Source of the DNA: JACCXG01 sp963785755
GTDB lineage: Bacteria > Acidobacteriota > Vicinamibacteria > Vicinamibacterales > 2-12-FULL-66-21
Length of the DNA: 64,000 nt
Direction: 5' to 3'
NCBI GenBank assembly: GCA_963785755.1
Contig: CAWAXG010000025.1
Span: 42,838-106,837, forward strand
Shown here one piece after another: positions 38,248-46,881 of the stretch (positions within the stretch are counted from its first letter, which is position 1; every line of letters starts with the position of its first letter). The position numbers were made by a program, and so were the translations under genes. A model generated the notes under the pieces. It saw only the letters and a list, made by a program, of their open reading frames with translations. It was not told the origin of the DNA and searched no databases.

Positions 38248-38396
38248 AACTCCCAACCTCCAACTTCCAACGTATCTGCTAAGCGGCTCGGCCGTTAACC
38301 ATGCCGCGTGGCTTCCGCGGAAGTGACGGCGCGCTCGCCGCCTTTCACCACGCTGGTGCAAACCGGGCGTTTTGGAGGAAGTTGGGAATTGGGAGT
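38248..38396. repeat. Imperfect palindrome, copy B of the AACTCCCAA-type intergenic repeat
   Basis: CAACTCCCAACCTCCAACTT and on (38248-38269) pairs with 38375-38396 with about three mismatches over 22 bases. The enclosed about 105 bases include smaller stems (for example CCGCG/CGCGG near 38312-38325). The outer words match those of copy A at 2217-2338. It stands between the TPR gene and a truncated phoD remnant. Confidence 0.7.
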
Positions 38397-38430
38397 TGTC
38401 TCCGGCTGCGTTCTTGCCGAGAGGCACCAG

Positions 38431-38612
38431 CGTTGTCGCGAGATCGCCTCTACGAGGGCGATCGGCGCGGCTACTTCAAGGCCACGGTGACGCCGGAGCG
38501 GATGCAGCTCGATCTGCGTTTCGTGACCAGCGTGGAAAGCCCGAACGGCACGGTCCACCAGGAAGCGTCGTGGGTAGTCGAGGACGGCATTCCGGGGGCG
38601 CAGCAGGCCTGA
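38431..38612 (+). pseudogene. Remnant of a PhoD-like alkaline phosphatase (C-terminal about 55 residues)
   Basis: The frame ending at TGA 38610-38612 encodes GYFKATVTPERMQLDLRFVT followed by a segment ending SWVVEDGIPGAQQA. This matches the last part of PhoD phosphodiesterases (GY-x-R/K-x-x-V-T-P-E-x-W, then A-x-F-V-V-E-x-G-x-PG). None of the metal-binding parts of the enzyme are present; upstream of about 38431 the frame passes into palindrome B. The start coordinate is approximate. It is probably the 3' scar of a deletion whose left edge is next to the repeat. Confidence 0.55.
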
Positions 38613-38782
38613 GCCTCGCCTCCGCGAGGGCCCAGACGTAGCACTGCCGGAGCGCCGGCAGGACGCCGGCGGGATGAGGGGGCACCCGATCAGGATCGGA
38701 CGGTGCGCGACGGGGATGTGTGCCGGTTCGCGGCGGCAGGCGGAGGCCTGCTCACGCCGCGCGCGGGAAAGGCGAGCGAGGC

Positions 38783-38801
38783 GTTGCTGAATTCGAGCAA
38801 C
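38783..38801. terminator. Small hairpin downstream of the cold-shock gene
   Basis: GTTGCT (38783-38788) pairs with AGCAAC (38796-38801) across seven bases containing GAATTC. It lies about 20 bases after the stop of the minus-strand cold-shock gene. No T-run follows, so terminator function is only possible. The rest of 38613-38821 shows no gene. Confidence 0.35.
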
Positions 38802-38821
38802 ACCTGCCGGTGCCTGCGCGC

Positions 38822-39022
38822 CTACTCGGGTTTCACGTTCTCCGCTCTCGGACCCTTCGGCCCCTGACCGATGGTGAACGAAACACGCTGCCCTTCACGC
38901 AAGTCATTGAAGCTGGTCCCGACACAGCCTGACTGGTGAAAGAAATACTCCGTCCCGTCAGCCCCGGCGATGAACCCGAAGCCCTTGTCGGTCTTGCGTT
39001 TAATAGTGCCGGTGTTTGGCAT
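38822..39022 (-). CDS. Cold-shock-domain protein
   Basis: 66 residues from ATG 39022, the usual size; the frame extends to 39079 but that part lacks family similarity. RNP1-like KGFGFIAG (residues 12-19) and RNP2-like EYFFHQSG are present, in a single five-stranded OB fold. Proteins of this type bind single-stranded RNA and loosen structure. GGAG lies about 12 bases upstream. It differs from E. coli CspA by the KRKTDKGFGF opening and a Cys at the start of loop 4 (SGCVGTSF). Confidence 0.9.
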   Translation of the reverse strand: MPNTGTIKRKTDKGFGFIAGADGTEYFFHQSGCVGTSFNDLREGQRVSFTIGQGPKGPRAENVKPE

Positions 39023-39149
39023 AACGGCTACCGTCTCCAGTCTGCGCCTGTTCCCATGTCGCGCCGCTGAGTATCGCACGTTTCGCGGGTGCCGACTTCA
39101 GTGAGGCGCATGCGTTGAGAATTCTTGCGATCGGGGGTAAAACGGGCCT

Positions 39150-40004
39150 TCAGCGCGCCGCGTCCCCCGACCCGGGGGTTCCGTCGTCCTTCAGGAGACG
39201 GGCCGTCCACAGCAGGCCCCTGGTGACGAGGTCGAGATAGAGGGGGTTGGCGATCATCTCGGTGTTGTGCCCGAGCGACGTCACGAACACCCGTGCCTTC
39301 CCGTGTGTGTTGGTCCAGATGAGCGGGTAGCGCTTCTTCGACTCGACGCTGTAGGCATCGGCCAGCGGCGTCATGGTCGGCCACACCCGTTCGAGCTCGT
39401 ACAGCTCCTCGGGGATGGTTTCCCACTTCTGCGACACCCCGCGCATGATCGGATGGTCCTTCGCGACGGTTTCAACCGTGAGCGGGCGCTGACTGTCGTG
39501 CCGCATGCTGAATGCGCCCATCAGCTCACCCCAGGCTCGTGATTCGGAGCGGCGATAGCTGTGGACCGCCCCGTGCAGAATCACGGCGCCGACGCCGCTG
39601 TCGTGGTGCGCGCGCGCGAGGCGCTCGATCCATTCCTTGTCCACGACGTGCGAGAACGACATGTTGTAAAGGACGACATCGAACTGCTTCGTCCAGTCCG
39701 TGTTCTTGTGCCGCTCGATGAGCACCTCGGTCGACTTGCCCGCGGTGTGATCAATCGTCCAGTCGATCTTGATCTTGGCGCGCGCGGACACGCCGGGCGG
39801 CACGATCGTCTCCTGCGTCACGAAATCGTGAAACCCCCCGCCTGTCACGTAGAGCGCCCGGAGAGGTGTAGCGGCTCTTGCTGAGGTGGTCTGCCGCGCG
39901 CCGCTGTCCGCGACCACGGCTGAAATGCTGCTGTGGACGGCTGCGGACAGAACCGTCAACGTTGCGGCCGCGAGCGCTGCTGTGAATCGTCTGCCGTGGT
40001 TCAT
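39150..40004 (-). CDS. ThuA-domain protein, secreted
   Basis: 284 residues with a signal peptide (MNHGRRFTAALAAATLTVLSAA). ThuA-like class-I glutamine-amidotransferase fold: LRALYVTGGGFHDF near residue 50, FDVVLYNMSF near 110, GVGAVILHGAVHSYR near 140, and DHPIMRGV near 185. The family is named for trehalose utilisation and often acts on sugars beside Gfo/Idh/MocA dehydrogenases. Here it has no such direct neighbour; the Gfo/Idh/MocA gene of this window is 36 kb away. The catalytic Cys of true amidotransferases is replaced, so another chemistry is expected. Confidence 0.88.
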   Translation of the reverse strand: MNHGRRFTAALAAATLTVLSAAVHSSISAVVADSGARQTTSARAATPLRALYVTGGGFHDFVTQETIVPPGVSARAKIKIDWTIDHTAGKSTEVLIERHKNTDWTKQFDVVLYNMSFSHVVDKEWIERLARAHHDSGVGAVILHGAVHSYRRSESRAWGELMGAFSMRHDSQRPLTVETVAKDHPIMRGVSQKWETIPEELYELERVWPTMTPLADAYSVESKKRYPLIWTNTHGKARVFVTSLGHNTEMIANPLYLDLVTRGLLWTARLLKDDGTPGSGDAAR

Positions 40005-40073
40005 GAGGCGATGTGCTCCTTCAATGAGAGACGATTCAGCGCATGACCGCGCGAGAACGGTGCGCCGGCGGGG

Positions 40074-41099
40074 TCACCACGTGAACCGGAAGATGACGGC
40101 GGTCGAGCGATTCGGATCCGGCCGGTCCGGATCTTCCACCTTGTACCGGTCCGGCACCTTCGTCCACCCGTCGTAGACGCTGCCGCCGACCATAAACCGC
40201 TGGTTGGTGCTCTTCGGCTGGGCCGCCGGTGGCGCGGAGAAGAGGCTGTAGGCGCGCGTGGGTGCGGACGCGCCCGTCCGATTGCTCCGCGGCACGTACT
40301 CGGGGACACCATCGCCGTCGACATCCGCCTGGATCCAGTCGAGACGCAGGAGGCGATGGTAGGTGCCGTCGGCAATCATGCCTTTGAGCTGCTCGTTGAA
40401 CCGCTTGACGATCGATTCGGCGTCCGGCACGGCGCGCCTCACGGCCAGATACAGCGGGCGCGTGAGCAGCGGCGTCGACCCGACCCGCAGCCGCGTGCGC
40501 GCCTCCTTCGCGTAGTGGCTGAGGATGTACTCCACGACGAGCTCGTCCATCAGCGTGTAGTCCACCTTGCCGTCGAGGAGGAGCCTGAGGCTGTCCTCCT
40601 CGGTGCGGGACCGCACGAACGTCGGGCCCGACAGGTCGATGGCGTCTCCGTACGAGTATCCCCCGACGATCGCGATCCGTTTGCCCTCGAGGCGGGCGAG
40701 CGACGCCGCCGACACGTCGCCGTCCCGCCGGGCGACGAGGATCAGCCGGTTCTCGAGATAGGGCTCCGAGAACAGCAGCGCCCGCTCGCGCTCCGCGTCC
40801 TTCCACGCCGCGGCGCTGCCGGCGTACTGCTCGCTGAACATGGCGGTCGTGAACTGCTCGGGGCCGACAATCGTCACGCTGGCCTTGATACCGATGCGGC
40901 CGAGAGCGGCGTCGACGAGGTCGAGCGCGAAGCGAGGCTGCCCCGGAGCGTTGGTGAACGGCGACCACGCGGTCGACACCAGTCGCAGCTCGGTAGTCTG
41001 CGCGAACACCGTGAATGAGAGCGCGGCGAGCGCGAGCAGGACGCCGGTCACGCTCAGCCTGAGGCCGTTCCCACCCCATCGACCGCTCGAGGAAGCCAT
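40074..41099 (-). CDS. Periplasmic solute-binding protein, family 3-like, with C-terminal extension
   Basis: 341 residues. A signal peptide (LSVTGVLLALAALSFTVFAQ) is followed by a bilobed binding fold: LRLVSTAWSPFTN, then ERERALLFSEPYLENRLILVARR, LEGKRIAIVGGYSYGD and KVDYTLMDELVVEYIL. These match amino-acid-type SBP_bac_3 domains. After residue 260 there is an extra part with a calcium-like DVDGDGVPEY and an end VIFRFTW that resembles a final beta-strand. No ABC permease or ATPase lies nearby, so it may serve as a sensor or binding subunit rather than a transporter part. Confidence 0.82.
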   Translation of the reverse strand: MASSSGRWGGNGLRLSVTGVLLALAALSFTVFAQTTELRLVSTAWSPFTNAPGQPRFALDLVDAALGRIGIKASVTIVGPEQFTTAMFSEQYAGSAAAWKDAERERALLFSEPYLENRLILVARRDGDVSAASLARLEGKRIAIVGGYSYGDAIDLSGPTFVRSRTEEDSLRLLLDGKVDYTLMDELVVEYILSHYAKEARTRLRVGSTPLLTRPLYLAVRRAVPDAESIVKRFNEQLKGMIADGTYHRLLRLDWIQADVDGDGVPEYVPRSNRTGASAPTRAYSLFSAPPAAQPKSTNQRFMVGGSVYDGWTKVPDRYKVEDPDRPDPNRSTAVIFRFTW

Positions 41100-41246
41100 G
41101 CCCCGATCTTACTCCCGCTGAGGGCACACGGATCGCGCCTCGCGGCCGGCCGGCCGATCAGCGCTCGGCAACGGCCGTCGAACCGCGCTACGATGACAGG
41201 TCGTCAGCAGCCGGCGTGGCGTCTGACCGATTGCGGAGCCACCCCC

Positions 41247-42251
41247 ATGGGTCAATTTCTCGTGTCGATGACCACGGCGATCCTCGGCGTGGTGGCCGCG
41301 ATCGCCGCCCAGCCGGCCCATGGGTTTCTCGTCAAACCGGCGGGGGCGGCGGTTCGGCTGTTGTCCTGGAACGTCTATGACAGCTCGATCGTGCCGAAGG
41401 AGGGCGAGGTCGTCGATGTTGCCGCCGCCAATCGGCCGGCGCAGTTCGCGCGGGTCCTGCAGGCCGTGCGCCCGGACGTCGTGTGCCTGCAGGAAATCAC
41501 GGTGAGCGTGGCGCAGAGCGAGGCCCTCGTCAATCAGATCCTGCCGCTGGCCGACGGCCAGACCTGGCAGGCGCATGCCGCGCTGGACACCGTCATCGTG
41601 TCCCGGTTCAATCTCGGCGCCCGCGCGGGTGGCCAGGTGGAATGGGGCGAGCGGCGGCGCGGCCACGCCACTGCGCTGATCAATACGCCGGCGACCGATC
41701 TGTACGTGATCTGCGCCCATTTCCAGTCGAGGGATGGCCCTCAAGACGAGGCGCTGCGGGACCAGCAGGCGCGGCTGATCGCGACGACGATCCGCGAGGC
41801 CAAGGCCGGCGGCGGCGCGATTCCGCTCCGGCCACGCACACCGTTCATCGTGCTCGGCGACTTCAACGCCATCGCCGGCGCCACGGCGTTCGTCGATTCC
41901 ATCGTCTCGGGCCGGGCCGCCTATCCCGCCGGCAGTGGGCGCGTCGAGGGCCTCGATTGGGACCGCTCGCCGCTGACCGACGCCCAGCCGCGCCATAATG
42001 GCTCCGGATCCGCGCGCTACACGTGGCGCAACGATCTCGATCGGTTTTCGCCGGGCATACTCGACCGCATTCTCTACAGCGACAGCGTGCTCGCCAGTGT
42101 CAACGCGTTCGTGCTCGATACCACGGAGATGTCGTACGACGAGCTCGTCAGGGCGCGCCTGCGCACCATTGACGTCATGCGCGATCCGCAGGCCGGCATC
42201 CACGACCACTTCCCGCTTGTCATCGATCTGGCCGTCCGACGGCCACGATAG
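41247..42251 (+). CDS. Endonuclease/exonuclease/phosphatase family protein, secreted
   Basis: 334 residues from ATG 41247 (CGGAG upstream); the frame extends to 41193. A signal peptide ends near residue 26. EEP motifs are complete: LLSWNVYD with the Asn, VVCLQEIT with the catalytic Glu, VICAHFQS, VLGDFNAIAG with Asp and Asn, and HDHFPLVIDL with the last His. The enzyme should be a magnesium-dependent phosphodiesterase outside the cytoplasm, acting on DNA, RNA or a phospholipid head group. PPK2 lies downstream on the same strand, 109 bases away. Confidence 0.88.
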   Translation: MGQFLVSMTTAILGVVAAIAAQPAHGFLVKPAGAAVRLLSWNVYDSSIVPKEGEVVDVAAANRPAQFARVLQAVRPDVVCLQEITVSVAQSEALVNQILPLADGQTWQAHAALDTVIVSRFNLGARAGGQVEWGERRRGHATALINTPATDLYVICAHFQSRDGPQDEALRDQQARLIATTIREAKAGGGAIPLRPRTPFIVLGDFNAIAGATAFVDSIVSGRAAYPAGSGRVEGLDWDRSPLTDAQPRHNGSGSARYTWRNDLDRFSPGILDRILYSDSVLASVNAFVLDTTEMSYDELVRARLRTIDVMRDPQAGIHDHFPLVIDLAVRRPR

Positions 42252-42360
42252 TCCGGCCGCTGCGATGACCGCCCTGAGCCTCTACACGGGATGGACGGAC
42301 CCTTGATCACGTGCCACCGGGCCCTGCCAATGACTGGCGATGAATCACAAGGAGAACAGG

Positions 42361-43256
42361 ATGAAAGAAGTTGTGAAGCTCATGAAGAACCTGAGGGTGC
42401 CTGCGGGCCGGAAGGTACGCCTCAAGAAATACGATCCAACGTGGACTGGCCCCGTGAAAGACGCCGCCAAGGGCAAAGCCATGCTGCAGGAGGGCGTCAA
42501 GCGCCTCGCGAAAGAGCAGGCGATGCTCTATGCCCAGGACACCTATGCGGTGCTGGCGATCTTTCAGGCGATGGACGCCGCCGGCAAGGATGGCGTCATC
42601 CGCCACGTGATGTCAGGGATCAACCCGCAGGGCTGCCAGGTGTATCCTTCAAGGGACCGTCGGCCGAGGAGCGCGACCACGACTATCTCTGGCGTTCGAT
42701 GAAGGCGCTGCCCGAGCGCGGGCGGATCGGCATACACAATCGTTCGTACTACGAAGAAGTCCTGGTGGTGCGGGTGCACAAAGAAGTGCTCGCCTCGCAA
42801 CAGCTGCCGGACAAGCTGAAAAAAGGCCAGGGAATCTGGAAGCGCCGGTTCAACGAAATCAACGAATTCGAGCGGTATCTCACCGACAACGGCACGGTGA
42901 TCGTCAAGTTCTTCCTGAACGTGTCGAAGGAGGAGCAGCGGCGGCGTTTTCTCGCGCGCATCGATGAAGCGGACAAGAACTGGAAGTTCTCCATCGCCGA
43001 CGCGAAGGAGCGCAGGCACTGGGACGAGTACATGCACGTCTATGAAGAGATGCTCGAACACACCAGCACCGAGCACGCGCCGTGGTACGTCGTGCCGGCC
43101 GACAACAAGTGGTTCACGCGGCTGGCGGTGGCGGCGGTTCTGTGGCAGACGATGGCCGATCTCGACCTGCGATTCCCGAGGGTGACCGAGCAGAAGAAGC
43201 AGGAGCTGCAGGAGGTGCGCCGGCTGCTGCTGGCCGAGGACGGCGCCAAACGCTGA
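42361..43256 (+). CDS. ppk2: Polyphosphate kinase 2 family protein, with one frameshift
   Basis: ATG 42361 follows AAGGAG. The Walker A loop is in MDAAGKDGVI, and the first frame ends after NPQGCQVY. It continues in another frame with FKGPSAEERDHDYLWR, so one T is missing near 42648 (expected VYSFK). The Walker B and lid parts follow (GRIGIHNRSYYEEVLVVRVH, VIVKFFLNVSKEEQRRRF, WYVVPADNKWFTRLAV). The reconstructed length is about 298 residues, normal for a single-domain PPK2. The family transfers phosphate between polyphosphate and AMP, ADP or GDP; the class cannot be fixed from these motifs alone. Confidence 0.85.
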
Positions 43257-43300
43257 CGACGCACGGAGCGCGGCTGGTCCACCCGACGCTGAGGCCCCCG

Positions 43301-43336
43301 TTGGACATGAAAAACTGATGAAAGTATCATTAATTC
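43301..43336 (+). promoter_or_regulatory. vapBC promoter, predicted leaderless
   Basis: TTGGAC (43301-43306) and TATCAT (43325-43330) are separated by 18 bases. Only six bases (TAATTC) lie between the -10 box and the ATG at 43337, so transcription should begin at the start codon. No Shine-Dalgarno is present. Confidence 0.65.
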
Positions 43337-43570
43337 ATGCCATCGACCATGGTGCAGATCCGCAACGTCCCGCCCGAGTTCCACCGCCGTCTCAAGGCCC
43401 GGGCGGCCATGGAAGGCATGTCGATGTCCGAGTACATCCTGCGCGAGGTCGGCAAAGCACTCGAGCGCCCGACTCGTGCTGAAGTCCTGGAGCGATTGCG
43501 GACGCGGCCGGTCCGCCGGCTGAAGCGCAGCGCGGCAGACGTGATCAGGGCGGAACGCGACGCACGGTGA
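43337..43570 (+). CDS. vapB: VapB-type antitoxin (ribbon-helix-helix)
   Basis: 77 residues. The N-terminal ribbon-helix-helix is clear (VQIRNVPPEFHRRLKARAAM, then GMSMSEYILREV), as in FitA/VapB antitoxins. The Arg-rich C-terminal tail (TRPVRRLKRSAADVIRAERD) would wrap the toxin. The stop overlaps the GTG start of the PIN-domain toxin (GTGA at 43567-43570). The antitoxin normally represses its own promoter together with the toxin. Confidence 0.9.
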   Translation: MPSTMVQIRNVPPEFHRRLKARAAMEGMSMSEYILREVGKALERPTRAEVLERLRTRPVRRLKRSAADVIRAERDAR

Positions 43571-43969
43571 TCGTCTCGACGCGTCCGCGTTGGTGGAGCT
43601 GATTCTCGACACGCCCAACGGTCAGCTCGTGTCCGACCGGATTGCCGATCCGGCCGAAGGTCTGCACGTCCCCCACCTGGCGGATATCGAAGTCGTCCAG
43701 GCGCTGGTCGCTACGTCCGCGAGGGCGACCTCGACGCGGATGCTGCAGACGTAGCGTTGGACGATCTGCGGGTGCTAGACCTGCAGCGACACGCGCATGA
43801 GCCGCTGCTGGATCGCGTGTGGGCACTGCGCAAGAATCTGACCGCATACGACGCGGTGTACGTGGCGCTCGCGGAGGTGCTGGACGGTGTCCTGCTGACG
43901 TGTGACCGCCGACTGTCACAGGCGCCCGGTATGGGTCGGCGCGTTGTCCTGATCGAGACCGCCCGCTGA
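43567..43969 (+). CDS. vapC: VapC PIN-domain ribonuclease toxin, with two frameshifts
   Basis: GTG 43567 overlaps the VapB stop. The first codons read VIV, then one base is missing (near 43573). DASALVELILDTPNGQLVSD follows with the first catalytic Asp, then HLADIEVVQAL with the Glu. A second base is missing near 43710, after which YVREGDLDADAADVALDDLR and LTAYDAVYVALAEVLDG, LLTCDRRLSQ complete the fold, including the late Asp residues. The reconstructed length is about 134 residues, with all acidic residues of an active PIN nuclease. As written the gene would not be translated whole. Confidence 0.8.
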
Positions 43970-43986
43970 CAGACACCGCTCAACAG

Positions 43987-45453
43987 TCAGCGCGGCAGCA
44001 GACGCTCCACGAGCGGCTCGCCGAGCGTGACGCTGGCGCGATGCGCGTCGGCCAGCGCGGTCAGGTCCCGAACCACGTCGGGATTCGCGGCCGCGACGTT
44101 CCAGCGTTCGCCCGGATCGGTCCCGAGGTGGTACAGCTCCGGCATGTCGTGCACGACGCGCCCGGGGCCGCGTCCGTAGACGCCGCGCGTGATGAAGTGC
44201 GCTTTCCACGGCCCCTTCCTGAACGCGAACAGCTCCTGACTGCGCCAGAACGCGAACGTCTCGCGCGGGCTTCTTGCACCCTTGAGGAGGACGGCGGACA
44301 AATCGACCCCATCGAGCGTGCGATCGCCGCCGAGCGGCGTGCCCGTCAAGGAGGCGATCGTCGGCATCAGATCGAGCACGGCGCCGATCTCACCCACTGT
44401 CTGCGGCGTCACCCGGCCCGGGGCCCAGAAAATCGCCGGCACGCGCCAGCCGCCCTCGAACGTCCCGCCTTTGCCCTCTCGCAGCGGTCCCGCCGATCCG
44501 CCCTGCTCGTCATACAGGGTCCACGGTCCGTTGTCGCTCGTGAAGATGACGAGCGTCCGTCGATCCAGTCCGGACTTGCGCAACTCCGTGACGATTTCCC
44601 CCACACTCCAGTCGAGCTCTTCGACCACGTCGCCGTAGAGGCCGGCGGCACTGCGACCCGCGAACTCTCTCGAGCGGAACAGCGGCACGTGCGGCATCGC
44701 GTGCGCCACGTAGAGGAAGAAGGGCTTGTCGCGATGGGCCCGAATGTAGCGGACGGCTTCCTCGGTGTAGCGCTTCGTCAGGGTGTCCTGCTGCACCGGC
44801 TGCTCGACGACCTGGCCGTTCCGCAGCAGCGGCACGGTGTAGTTCTCGGAACGCGGTTGGCGGTTCGTATCGCGGCCGCCTTTGACACCCTCGGCAACGC
44901 CCATGTCGTTCGAGTATGGCAAGCCGAAGTGCAGGTCGAAGCCCTGGCGCCCGGGGAGAAACTCCGGGAGGTGTCCGAGATGCCACTTCCCGATGATGGC
45001 GGTGGCATACCCGCGGTCCTTGAGCATCTCTGCAATCGTCACCTCATCGTGCGGCAGGCCGGCTGCTGCCGACACGGTGAAGACTCCCGGCGAACTGCCC
45101 GGCCCGGTGTCCGGCGGCTCGCGCCGGTAGACACCGCTGCGCACCGGCTGGCGTCCGGTCAACAACGCCGCCCGGCTCGGCGAGCACACCGTCGCGCCCG
45201 CGTAGAAACTGGTCCACCGCTGTCCTTCCCCCGCCAGCCTGTCGAGGTGCGGAGTTCGGATCGTGGGATGCCCGTAGCTCCCGAGATCGCCGTAGCCGAG
45301 ATCGTCCGCGAGAATGATGATGACGTTGAGCGGCGGAGTGACCTGCGCGTGGCCGAACGTGACTGCCGCGATGAGCATGGCAGCGGCGGTTACGACAGCG
45401 CGCAGACTGCGGCCCGGCATCGGGGGACGACCCAGCTCACAGGGACCAGCCAT
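43987..45453 (-). CDS. Type I sulfatase, Cys-type, exported
   Basis: 488 residues from ATG 45453, preceded by GGAGG; in-frame alternatives lie at 45483 and 45420. A signal sequence covers about residues 15-37. IIILADDLGYGDLGSYGHPT gives the first two metal Asp residues. The sulfatase signature CSPSRAALLTG has the Cys (residue 90) that must be turned into formylglycine. GKWHLG with Lys and His and the late SDNGPW complete the site. It needs a formylglycine-generating enzyme or an anSME. The only FGE-like domain in this window lacks the active-site cysteines, so maturation must come from elsewhere. Confidence 0.92.
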   Translation of the reverse strand: MAGPCELGRPPMPGRSLRAVVTAAAMLIAAVTFGHAQVTPPLNVIIILADDLGYGDLGSYGHPTIRTPHLDRLAGEGQRWTSFYAGATVCSPSRAALLTGRQPVRSGVYRREPPDTGPGSSPGVFTVSAAAGLPHDEVTIAEMLKDRGYATAIIGKWHLGHLPEFLPGRQGFDLHFGLPYSNDMGVAEGVKGGRDTNRQPRSENYTVPLLRNGQVVEQPVQQDTLTKRYTEEAVRYIRAHRDKPFFLYVAHAMPHVPLFRSREFAGRSAAGLYGDVVEELDWSVGEIVTELRKSGLDRRTLVIFTSDNGPWTLYDEQGGSAGPLREGKGGTFEGGWRVPAIFWAPGRVTPQTVGEIGAVLDLMPTIASLTGTPLGGDRTLDGVDLSAVLLKGARSPRETFAFWRSQELFAFRKGPWKAHFITRGVYGRGPGRVVHDMPELYHLGTDPGERWNVAAANPDVVRDLTALADAHRASVTLGEPLVERLLPR

Positions 45454-45629
45454 CGGACCTCCGCGGGAGCAGCATTGCCTCATTCGTCCGGCACGGGAAA
45501 TTCAGGCGGCGGAGAAAATGCGGGACGGCGCTCGCGCCCGCGCAGTTTACCTCGTCGGCCGGCGAGAACCATCGCGGCCCGGCCTTCGTGACCCGCCTTT
45601 TTACAAACCACCCGGCTTTCACATAGCCT

Positions 45630-46881
45630 GTGCCTGTGCAGGTTCGCCGCCGTCGGTCATTGGTGGTCATGCTCTGGGCGAGCGTGTCTTCGATCGTTGC
45701 CGCGCAAACACTGCCGGGCGAAGAAGGCTTCGCGTCGGAAGCCGAATGGACGCGCGCCCCCTTTGAGATCAACCAGTGGGTGCGCGCGTTCGTGCAGGCC
45801 GGGGCCGGGTTCGAGAGCCTCGAGCGCGATCGGGCCGTCCGTGAGCTGCGGCAGTACCACGCGTTCATTGATGATTACCGCCGCGGCAACACCGAGGGCC
45901 TCAAGCAGCTGGCAGGCTGGGACAAGAAGCGCATTCAACGGGTCCTGGCCTCAGTCGAGACCACCAAAGACCCCATGCGGCCGTGGAGCGCCGTTCGCTT
46001 CAAGGCAGCCGTCATGATCCATACCGACCTGGCGCTGGATCTGCTGGAAGGTTCGGAGATTGAGACCGCCCTCCTGCACCTCGATGTCGCGAGCCAGCTG
46101 TTGAAGAAGGCTGGCCCGGACGGCCAGGACCATGTCGGCCGCTGGTACCAGGCTGTCGTCGGACGCATGCGCAGCCGGAACAGGCTGCAGGTCGCCGAAC
46201 AATTCCTCGCATCCGGCCGCGATCGGTGGCCGCGCGACCCGATTGTGCTGTACGAGAGCGGGACACTCGAGGAGTTCTTCGCCGGTGACACGTCCTTGCC
46301 AACTGTCGTCAACGTGGCAGCTCCCAGGACGACGAGCTCGGCGGCGGCGATGACGTCCGCCCCGGCGACGGCACCGCTCCCGCGCGGCGCCGTCGACGCC
46401 CTCAAGCGGCATCGGCTCTCAGTGCTCAACCGGGCGGCAGGATGGCTTCAAGAGGCGCTCAAGCACGATCCGTTGAACGTGCAGGCTGTTCTCCATCTCG
46501 GCAGAGTGCAGATGCTCCGGAATCATCACGCGGAGGCTCTGGAGTTGCTGGGGCAGGCGTCTCGATCCAGCAATCTCGCCGTCGCGTATCTTGGCCTGCT
46601 GTTTACCGCCGCCCTGCACGAGCGGCAGGGCCGCCAGGACGACGCTCGACAGGCGTACGGCGACGCCATTGCGATCTATCCGCTCAACCAGGCGGCGTAC
46701 ATCGGACTGAGTGCGTTGCTCCAACGCACCGGGCGCGGCGATCAGTCCCGCGCGCTCCTGCGTGGCGTCGTGGATGCTGAGACCGGCAAGCCGGCGGGAA
46801 CCCTGGTGGACCTATTTCCAGGAGCCATCGGCGGTTGTGCTCGCACGACTGGAAGCGCTTCGTCAGGAAGTACGGCAGTGA
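45630..46881 (+). CDS. TPR-repeat secreted protein, frameshifted near its 3' end
   Basis: About 416 residues. The GTG at 45630 opens a signal peptide (SLVVMLWASVSSIVAAQ). The chain is mainly helical with TPR-like units (VLHLGRVQMLRNHHAEALEL, DDARQAYGDAIAIYPLNQAA). As written the frame runs straight into the next gene and seems to give one 722-residue fusion. In another frame, however, the last part reads PWWTYFQEPSAVVLARLEAL and RQEVRQ followed by TGA at 46879-46881. I take that as the true end and place a one-base frameshift between about 46760 and 46805. The stop overlaps the GTG of the VWA gene. Confidence 0.75.
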
